A stretch of DNA of 64,000 bases from Pseudoxanthomonas sp. PXM01 (lineage in GTDB: Bacteria; Pseudomonadota; Gammaproteobacteria; Xanthomonadales; Xanthomonadaceae). Both the position numbers and the translations under genes were made by a program. A model generated the notes under the pieces. The model was not told the origin of the DNA and searched no databases. It saw nothing but the letters and a program-made list of their open reading frames with translations. The DNA is taken from positions 558,001 to 622,000 of the forward strand of contig NZ_JACVAJ010000001.1 in NCBI RefSeq assembly GCF_014851815.1, given 5' to 3'. The stretch's first letter is position 1, and every line of letters begins with the position of its first letter. Shown piece by piece: positions 58,124-64,000 of this stretch.

Positions 58124-58285
58124 CAGGGTTCTCCGGCAGCGGGACAGGCGCGCATCGCGCGCGGGCGTGCTGGAAGGATATCGGCGGGGTTCCGCCGCCG
58201 ACTGTGCCAAAGGTGCTGGAACGACCGATCCGCTGCGTCCGCCGGGCTCCAGCCGCTCAAGAAGCCGGATGCAGCGCCGATAGTA

Positions 58286-60400
58286 ATGACCGATACGCTC
58301 ATGCCCTGGGCAACGAACCATCCCATGACCGGCACCTACAACGAGATCCTCGTCCTCTTCTCCCTGCTGGTTGCCATCCTCGCGTCGTACACCGCTCTCG
58401 ACATGGCCGGCCGCGTCGCCACCACCCAGGGCGTCGCCGCCCGCTGGTGGCTCGCCGGGGGCGCATTCGCGATGGGTCTCGGTGTGTGGTCGATGCACTT
58501 CGTCGGCATGCTCGCCTTCGACCTGCCGATCCCGCTGGGCTACGACATCACCCTGACGTTCTGCTCGATGCTGGCGGCCGTCGGCTCGTCGGCGTTCGCC
58601 CTGTGGCTGGTCTCGCAGGCGCAGCTGCCGTTCCGGCGCCTGCTGCTGGGCGCGGTGCTGATGGGCATCGGCATCGCGCTGATGCACTACATCGGCATGG
58701 CGGCACTGCAGATGCAACCGGGCATCGATTACCACCCCGGCTGGTTCACCCTGTCCATCGTGATCGCCGTGGTCGCCTCCGGGGCCGCGCTGTGGATCGC
58801 CTTCCACCTGCGTCGCGGCGGGCGCCGCAAGCACCTGCTGCGGGTGCTGGCCGCGGTGGTGATGGGCTTCGCGATCGTCGGCATGCACTACACCGGCATG
58901 GCGGCGGCCGAGTTCCCTGCCGACAGCTGGTGCGGCGCCGCGCGTGACGGTGGCGTACCCACGCAGTGGCTGGCGAACCTGGTGGTCGTGGCGACCGTCT
59001 CCATCATGGGCATCGCGCTGCTCGTGTCGGTATTGGACCGGCAGATGCATGCGCGCACGCACCACCTGGCGAACTCGCTGGCGCGCGCCAACGAGGAACT
59101 GGTGCAGGCGGCGCTGCACGACCCGCTCACGCGCCTGCCCAACCGCATCCTGCTGCAGGACCGCATCGAGCAGGCGATCGAGAAAGCCAAGCGCAAGCAT
59201 GAACAGTTCGCCGTCATGTTCCTCGACCTGGACGGCTTCAAGGGCATCAACGACGCCTACGGCCACCAGGCCGGCGATGCGCTGCTCGCGGACGTGGCCG
59301 CCCGCGTGCGCGGCCTGCTGCGCAGCCAGGACACCCTCGCACGCCTTGGCGGCGACGAGTTCGTGCTGATCATCGCCACCACCGACCCCGAAGGCGCCGC
59401 CATGGTGGCCCAGCGCATCATCGATACCGTCGCGACGACGGCGCTGCCGGTGCAGGGCGTCGACCTGCATGTCACCGGCAGCATCGGCATCGCACTGTAC
59501 CCGTCCGACGGCGACAGCGAGCGCGAGCTGATGGCGCATGCCGACGCCGCGATGTACCACACCAAGGACAACGGCCGGAACGGGTACACCTTCTTTGCGC
59601 CGTCGATGAACATCAGTGCCCACCAGCAGGTCAAGCTGCTGAACGAGCTGCGCCGCGCCGTCGAGCGCGACGAACTGGTCCTCCACTACCAGCCGAAGTT
59701 CGCCGCGCCGGACTACCGCATGGTGGGCGCCGAGGCCTTGCTGCGCTGGCAGCATCCGGAGCTGGGACTGCTCTCGCCGGGTGCTTTCATTCCCGCAGCG
59801 GAGCGCAGCGGCCTGATCCTCGCGCTGGGCGACTGGGTACTCGACGAGGCCTGCCGCCAGATGCGCGCCTGGCGCGAAGCCGGCCACGTGATCGACAACG
59901 TGGCGATCAATCTGTCGCCCCTCCAGTTCTCGTCGCCCTCGCTGGTCGAAACCGTCGCCAACGCGCTGGCCCGGCACGGCGTGCCGGCCGACAGCCTGAC
60001 GCTGGAGATCACCGAAACCACGGCGATGCGCGACGCGGATGCCAGCCTGGGCATCCTCGACGAACTGACGCGGATGGGCGTGAAGATATCCATCGACGAT
60101 TTCGGCACCGGCTACTCGAGCCTGCTGTACCTGAAGCGCCTGCCGGCGGACGAACTGAAGATCGACCGCGCCTTCGTGCACGAACTGGAAACCAATGCCG
60201 ACGACGTGGCCATCGTGGCATCGATCATCGCGCTGGGGAAAACGCTGAACCTGCGCGTGGTGGCGGAAGGCGTCGAAACGCCGGGACAACGCCAGCACCT
60301 GCGGCGCCTCGGCTGCGACCTCTACCAGGGGTACCTGATGGGCGAGCCCGTGGAAGCCGACCTGCTGTTCACCGCGCGCGTCGACCGCCAGTTCGCCTGA
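58286..60400 (+). CDS. MHYT-GGDEF-EAL cyclic-di-GMP protein
   Basis: A membrane protein of 704 residues from ATG 58286 (691 from ATG 58325). It has a seven-helix MHYT sensor with three copies of the MHY/MHF(x)GM motif (SMHFVGM, LMHYIGM, GMHYTGM), which may bind copper or sense oxygen or NO. The GGDEF domain has GGDEF near residue 355, and the EAL domain has EALLRW near residue 483 plus DDFGTGYSSLLYL. Both could be active; the balance of synthesis and hydrolysis is not predictable. It diverges from the M13 gene. Confidence 0.95.
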   Translation: MTDTLMPWATNHPMTGTYNEILVLFSLLVAILASYTALDMAGRVATTQGVAARWWLAGGAFAMGLGVWSMHFVGMLAFDLPIPLGYDITLTFCSMLAAVGSSAFALWLVSQAQLPFRRLLLGAVLMGIGIALMHYIGMAALQMQPGIDYHPGWFTLSIVIAVVASGAALWIAFHLRRGGRRKHLLRVLAAVVMGFAIVGMHYTGMAAAEFPADSWCGAARDGGVPTQWLANLVVVATVSIMGIALLVSVLDRQMHARTHHLANSLARANEELVQAALHDPLTRLPNRILLQDRIEQAIEKAKRKHEQFAVMFLDLDGFKGINDAYGHQAGDALLADVAARVRGLLRSQDTLARLGGDEFVLIIATTDPEGAAMVAQRIIDTVATTALPVQGVDLHVTGSIGIALYPSDGDSERELMAHADAAMYHTKDNGRNGYTFFAPSMNISAHQQVKLLNELRRAVERDELVLHYQPKFAAPDYRMVGAEALLRWQHPELGLLSPGAFIPAAERSGLILALGDWVLDEACRQMRAWREAGHVIDNVAINLSPLQFSSPSLVETVANALARHGVPADSLTLEITETTAMRDADASLGILDELTRMGVKISIDDFGTGYSSLLYLKRLPADELKIDRAFVHELETNADDVAIVASIIALGKTLNLRVVAEGVETPGQRQHLRRLGCDLYQGYLMGEPVEADLLFTARVDRQFA

Positions 60401-60421
60401 CGCTATACGCGCGCGCGACGC

Positions 60422-61012
60422 TCAGGCAGGTTCCGGGCGCGCGGACCTGCGCTCCTGCGCACTGAGCGGATGCGCGGTCCTATGCGGTTGCCCGTTCATG
60501 TCGAAGAACAGCGACGGCGTCTGCCTGCGCAGTTTCGCCATCGTGATGCCGGCGGCGATCCGCAGCCCCCCGCCCACCAGGGCGAACGGCGTCGGCTGCA
60601 CGCGGTCCATGGCGGAGCCTGCATTCAGGACGATCCGGTCGCGCGGACCGAAGGCCGCGTCCCGTTCCACCGCATCGGGCAGGCATGCGGCCACGATGCC
60701 GACGTAGGCCGTCCTGCCGTCCCGCGGTGTATTGCCCAACGGCGTGCGGCAACAGCCCGCGTACCAGCGCAGCAGGCCGCCTTCGCGCAGGCACAGGCCC
60801 GCGATGTGCTCTTCGCCCGAGGTGAACGTCACCGCATCGGGATTCATCGCGATGATGTCGGTCCCGCCCCGCGCATCCATCACGCCAGGCTGGCCGAGAT
60901 GGCGTGCATACGCCTGGCAGTCGTGGCAGTAGCACGTGGCGCGTGCGTACGCGCGGCGCGCATTCACCGTGCCCCGCACCTTTCCGCATCGGCAACGCAA
61001 TTCGAGTGTCAT
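60422..61012 (-). CDS. GFA-like/DUF6151 zinc-binding protein
   Basis: A 196-residue protein resembling the glutathione-dependent formaldehyde-activating (GFA) fold. Cys pairs are CRCGK (about 8-12), CYCHDC (about 27-32) and CC (about 88-89). The mid part GLLRWYAGCCRTPLGNTP matches DUF6151. It may bind zinc; enzymatic activity is unknown. The start is ATG 61012, with GTG 61018 as alternative. HDOD lies upstream with about 106 bases between. Confidence 0.85.
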   Translation of the reverse strand: MTLELRCRCGKVRGTVNARRAYARATCYCHDCQAYARHLGQPGVMDARGGTDIIAMNPDAVTFTSGEEHIAGLCLREGGLLRWYAGCCRTPLGNTPRDGRTAYVGIVAACLPDAVERDAAFGPRDRIVLNAGSAMDRVQPTPFALVGGGLRIAAGITMAKLRRQTPSLFFDMNGQPHRTAHPLSAQERRSARPEPA

Positions 61013-61117
61013 GGACACACCTCGTCGTTGGACTTTGCCTGATCGAGGGATACCGCATGCGAGATAAGGATCGCGTCAAGCGCGCGTGCGTTGCCTGACT
61101 GGTGGGAAAACGAACCG

Positions 61118-61951
61118 TCAGGCTGCCACGTCGGACGCTGGCGGAAGTTCCATCGCCCTGCTGGCCTCAGGTGCCGCCCGCGAGAGCGCGCGCGCCAGCC
61201 CACTGGCCGCTGCGATATCGCCGACATCCTGCTCATGCAATGCCAGCATGACGCGCTCCGACAGCCCCCACGCGCCCGCGACCGCACGCCCCAGACTGGG
61301 CGACCAGCGATGCAACAGCTCGGCCAGTGCATCGACGGCGGGCAATGCGCCCGCGTTCCGGTCGACGGCATCCCGGAGCGCCTGCACGACCACGATCGCG
61401 CCCAGCCCCTGCAACAACGCCAGCAGCTGCGCAGCAAAGACGTCCTCGCGACCGCCTGCGCGCGCGGCGTCGGCGGCGATCAGCGCGGTGCGCTGCGTGT
61501 GGTCCCAGATCAGGTCCGGCAGGCGCCCGAAAACGCCGCCGTCCATCTTCATCACCGGCTGCATCAGCGCGACGGCGACCAGATGCCGCAGGCCGTCGAC
61601 ACCGACCATCGCCACCGCACGATCCAGGCTTTCCACGGGCGCCGCATGGCTGCGATAGAGCGCGCTGTTCGCCAGTTTCAGCAGGTTGGCCGCCAGTGCG
61701 GGATCGCGGGCGATGATGCCCGCGATGTCCCGGCTCGACGCTTCTTCGTCGTTGAGGGTGCTGAGCAGGTGCGGCAGCAGCTGCGGTCGTCGCGGCAGGC
61801 GCTGCGGATCTTCGGCGAAGCGTGCCAGCGCACGCGCAGCAGCGGCAATGACGGGCTCCCCCTCCTCCGGCGACTGCAGCGCTGCGGCATCCACCCCGGC
61901 GAGGCGCAGCAGCGGTCCGGCCCAGTCGCGCGGTGGCGCGTCGTGCGACAA
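61118..61951 (-). CDS. HDOD domain protein
   Basis: A 277-residue protein whose centre (about residues 60-250) is an HDOD domain: PHLLSTLNDEEASSRDIAGI, DPALAANLLKLANSALY and VGVDGLRHLVAVALMQP. HDOD domains are related to HD phosphodiesterases but lack metal ligands and act in signalling. The frame begins at TTG 61951, directly after a TAG; no ribosome binding site is visible, and GTG 61897 is an alternative. The start is therefore uncertain. Confidence 0.82.
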   Translation of the reverse strand: MSHDAPPRDWAGPLLRLAGVDAAALQSPEEGEPVIAAAARALARFAEDPQRLPRRPQLLPHLLSTLNDEEASSRDIAGIIARDPALAANLLKLANSALYRSHAAPVESLDRAVAMVGVDGLRHLVAVALMQPVMKMDGGVFGRLPDLIWDHTQRTALIAADAARAGGREDVFAAQLLALLQGLGAIVVVQALRDAVDRNAGALPAVDALAELLHRWSPSLGRAVAGAWGLSERVMLALHEQDVGDIAAASGLARALSRAAPEASRAMELPPASDVAA

Positions 61952-62262
61952 CTATGTGGCGACGATGTCCGCCCGCTCCGTCACGCCACGCACGCGCGGT
62001 GACGCGGCCTGCGCACGCCGGCCCCTCGACCACCACTCCGTCACTCTCGCAAGCAGCGGCACGCGCACCGGCCCTTTTCGCATGTTCGATCTCATGCCAT
62101 CGGCCGCGTAACGGAAATCTTTAGCGATCTTTACGGCGGCTTCGCACGCTCGCGATGTTCATGAATCGTGGTGCCGCGAGGTCACGCGATGTTGATCCCC
62201 GGTGCGCCACGGTGGAGCTCCGGAAGGCGGCTCGCCCTCCCCCCTGCCAAAGAGGAGTTCCC
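61952..62262. other. Gene-free stretch upstream of the DUF2383 gene
   Basis: About 311 bases hold no gene I can support. It contains the direct repeat ATCTTTAGCGATCTTTA (62117-62133) and an AGAGGAG ribosome binding site at its end. No convincing -35/-10 pair was found; an alternative-sigma promoter is possible. Confidence 0.4.
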
Positions 62263-62718
62263 ATGAATACGCAGAAGAAGATCCAGCACAGCCTCAACGA
62301 TCTGATCGAGATCGCGCGCGACGGCCACAGCTTCTACACCGAGGCCGCGGGCAAGGTGAAGGATGCGGAACTCGCATCGCTGTTCACGCGCATCGCCGGC
62401 GTCAAGCAGGACATCGTGGCGCGCCTGAGCGCCACCGTCGCGGCGACCGGCGGCACGCCCGCCGAGCACGGCACGATGGTCGGCAGCATGCAGCAGTTCT
62501 ACGGCAAGGTCCGCGCGGCCCTGGGCGACACCACGTACGGCTACGTCGCCGAGCTCGAGGAATCCGAGGACCGCCTGCTCAAGGCCTTCAACGAAACCAT
62601 CAGCGACGACGACACCCCGGCCGCCGCGCGTGCGGAAGCGCAGGCTCTGCTGCCCAGCGTGCGCGAATGCCACAACGTGATGCGCGATCGCAAGCAGGTA
62701 TTGAAGCGCGCCAGCTGA
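62263..62718 (+). CDS. DUF2383/PA2169-family four-helix-bundle protein
   Basis: A 151-residue, all-helical protein of the PA2169 type (ferritin-like DUF2383). HSLNDLIEIARDGHSFYTEAA, FYGKVRAALGD and LEESEDRLLKAFNETI are the helices. Members are often stress-inducible; role unknown. GAGGAG lies 7 bases upstream of ATG 62263; the frame further upstream is not coding. A strong terminator follows. Confidence 0.9.
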   Translation: MNTQKKIQHSLNDLIEIARDGHSFYTEAAGKVKDAELASLFTRIAGVKQDIVARLSATVAATGGTPAEHGTMVGSMQQFYGKVRAALGDTTYGYVAELEESEDRLLKAFNETISDDDTPAAARAEAQALLPSVRECHNVMRDRKQVLKRAS

Positions 62719-62743
62719 GCCAGTTGGCATGCGCTACAGAAAC

Positions 62744-62769
62744 GAAGCCCCGCTCTGGCGGGGCTTCTT
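62744..62769. terminator. Bidirectional terminator after DUF2383 gene
   Basis: GAAGCCCCGC and GCGGGGCTTC form a perfect 10-bp stem with a TCTG loop, followed by TT. It lies between the DUF2383 gene and the convergent ligD end. Confidence 0.85.
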
Positions 62770-62812
62770 GCTGGCGACGCATGGCCTGCCTGTTCGCGGC
62801 AGCCAGGAAACC

Positions 62813-64000
62813 TCAGCGGGATTTCGCCCGTTTGCGCGCGCCCTGGGTCAGCCTCGCCGCGACCGCTGCGAGATCCTGCTTCCCGCGCATGTAGTCGCCC
62901 CACGGATGTTCGCCGATGCGCGCCATGCGGCGCGGCGCGGAGGCCAGCGTGTAGGCATCGCCTCCCTTGATGCGTCCCAGCTCTTCCCAGCGCAGGGGCA
63001 TCGCCACCGGGGCACCGTCGCGTGCCCGCAGCGAGAACGAGGCCACGCTCGTCGCACCGCGTCCGTTGCGCAGGTAGTCGATGAAAATGCGACCCTTGCG
63101 GAACTTCTTCGTCGCGGTCGCGACATACGCCAACGGCTCGGCGGCCGCCATCGACTCGGCGAAGGCATGTGCGAAATCCTTCGCCTGCGTCCACGGACAT
63201 GCGGGCTTCAACGGCACCACCACGTGCAGGCCCTTGCCGCCGGACGTACGCACGTAAGACGTCAATCCCAGCCCGCGCAGGCGCTTGCGGACCAGCCGTG
63301 CCGCGTCCACCACGCGTGCCCATGCCACGTCCGGGCCGGGATCGAGGTCGAAGACGATGCGGTCAGCCCGGTCGGGCGTCTCCGCCCGGGCGCCCCACGG
63401 ATGGAACTCGAGCGCATTGAACTGCGCGAGTTCCAGCAGGCCGGTCTCATCGCGCACCACCAGATAGTCCGCGCGTGCGCCGCCCTCTTCCTCCAGCGGC
63501 ACCACGTCCATCTGCTCCATGCCCGGCGTATGGTGTTTCTGGAAGAAACACGGCCGCCCCGCGCCCTGTGGGCAGCGAACGATGGACAGGGGGCGGCCTT
63601 CGATCTCGGGCAGCAGCCAGCGCGCCATCGCGTGGTAATAGTCGAAGACCTGTTGCTTGGTGATGCCGCTGTCGGGGAAGACGACACGCTCGGGATGCGT
63701 CAGTTCCACGCCGTCGGGGGCCTTTGAAGCACGGCGTGAGTCAGGCATGGCGGATACGCTCCGTGGAGGCAATGGATCGCGCAGGTCGGCCGCGCGCTTG
63801 TCGCGACGGATCGTCTTCAGCGAAGGCTGCCGCAACAGGCCCTGGTTGCCCAGGCCATGGTGGAAGACCTCCGCCACCAGCGTGGGCGCAACCCATCGGG
63901 CACGGCGCAGTTCCGGATCGTCGATCTCCACGCGTGCGGTGGGGGTGCTGCGGGCACGCGGCGCCAACTGTGCCGCCAGCGTCCCCAGCAGCTCGCGGCT
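62813..64000 (-). CDS. ligD: ATP-dependent DNA ligase LigD, C-terminal part
   Basis: The frame is open to the right edge, so the 5' part is missing. The visible 395 residues begin with the last part of the ATP-ligase OB-fold (RARWVAPTLVAEVFHHGLG, then LLRQPSLKTIRRDK), then a linker and the LigD polymerase domain. The domain's catalytic pattern is IVFDLDPGPDVAWARV, with TSGGKGLHVVVPL and IFIDYLRNGRGATSV. LigD joins double-strand breaks with Ku. The gene's order here is ligase before polymerase. ku is not in view. Confidence 0.92.
   Translation of the reverse strand, partial: SRELLGTLAAQLAPRARSTPTARVEIDDPELRRARWVAPTLVAEVFHHGLGNQGLLRQPSLKTIRRDKRAADLRDPLPPRSVSAMPDSRRASKAPDGVELTHPERVVFPDSGITKQQVFDYYHAMARWLLPEIEGRPLSIVRCPQGAGRPCFFQKHHTPGMEQMDVVPLEEEGGARADYLVVRDETGLLELAQFNALEFHPWGARAETPDRADRIVFDLDPGPDVAWARVVDAARLVRKRLRGLGLTSYVRTSGGKGLHVVVPLKPACPWTQAKDFAHAFAESMAAAEPLAYVATATKKFRKGRIFIDYLRNGRGATSVASFSLRARDGAPVAMPLRWEELGRIKGGDAYTLASAPRRMARIGEHPWGDYMRGKQDLAAVAARLTQGARKRAKSR

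Noticed and set aside
56000..60298. Very long minus-strand frame of 1432 codons
   Set aside because: The N-terminal half lies antisense to the MHYT-GGDEF-EAL gene and is His/Gln/Arg-rich without domains. The peptidase starts at TTG 58123.
55985..60400. Very long plus-strand frame of 1471 codons
   Set aside because: The first 767 codons run antisense through the M13 peptidase and read as Arg/Gly/Leu-rich low-complexity sequence. Only the part from 58286 has MHYT, GGDEF and EAL domains.

Overview
The window is a high-GC, densely coded chromosomal segment from a gammaproteobacterium of the Xanthomonadaceae. Pseudoxanthomonas is my best guess, with Stenotrophomonas, Luteimonas and Lysobacter as alternatives. 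The assignment rests on protein style (PilH, RoxA fused in frame overlap to a GNAT protein, an Ala/Lys-rich histone H1-like protein, an S9 peptidase, many DUF lipoproteins) and on three short repeat families of the REP type. I saw no tRNA, rRNA, CRISPR array, insertion sequence or prophage gene. Most of the window is ordinary core genome, with a few accessory genes between.

Layout. 1-2.1 kb: two paralogous DUF2884-type genes around a GSG-repeat envelope protein. 2.1-8.7 kb: fumC and purB, divergent, then a VOC protein, a class B3 metallo-beta-lactamase, the ribosomal oxygenase RoxA and a GNAT fusion. 8.7-14.6 kb: sucA-sucB-lpdA, the 2-oxoglutarate dehydrogenase complex with its own E3, closed by a clear terminator. 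14.6-17.4 kb: a LOG-family hydrolase, a GIY-YIG gene among REP palindromes, acuI and pilH. 17.4-27.7 kb: cfa, lipoprotein, NATD1-type acetyltransferase, a 67-residue protein behind a sigma-54 promoter, histone-like protein, rhomboid protease, POT transporter, M14 peptidase, GST, ZIP transporter. 27.8-31.3 kb: a YbaY-type lipoprotein, a secreted-type RNase with an overlapping barstar gene, dbpA and cspA. 31.6-47.4 kb: yaeQ, two HI0933-family flavoproteins, esterase, LLM oxidoreductase, GST, selO-trhO, an ArsR/SRPBCC operon with two operator palindromes, FKBP, serine hydrolase, RidA and a MASE2 diguanylate cyclase.

The most interesting region is 47.4-51.6 kb on the minus strand. Here a tetrapyrrole-methylase-fold protein (49768-50550) closely resembles the borosin alpha-N-methyltransferases (OphMA/SonM). 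It lies just upstream of a 90-residue orphan (49299-49571) that looks like a split borosin precursor: a helical N-terminal part followed by a short hydrophobic and then acidic tail. A GNAT acetyltransferase overlaps the methyltransferase, trxC overlaps the GNAT gene, and a perfect 12-bp hairpin separates the precursor from a TPR/GGDEF diguanylate cyclase. I read this as a split borosin RiPP locus, possibly read into a cyclic-di-GMP gene.

51.6-64 kb: a TPR/transglutaminase-like protein, S9 peptidase, thpR, an M13 peptidase that probably starts at TTG, an MHYT-GGDEF-EAL protein, a GFA/DUF6151 protein, an HDOD protein, a DUF2383 four-helix protein and the C-terminal part of LigD running off the right edge. 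Three cyclic-di-GMP enzymes and one HDOD protein lie within 16 kb.
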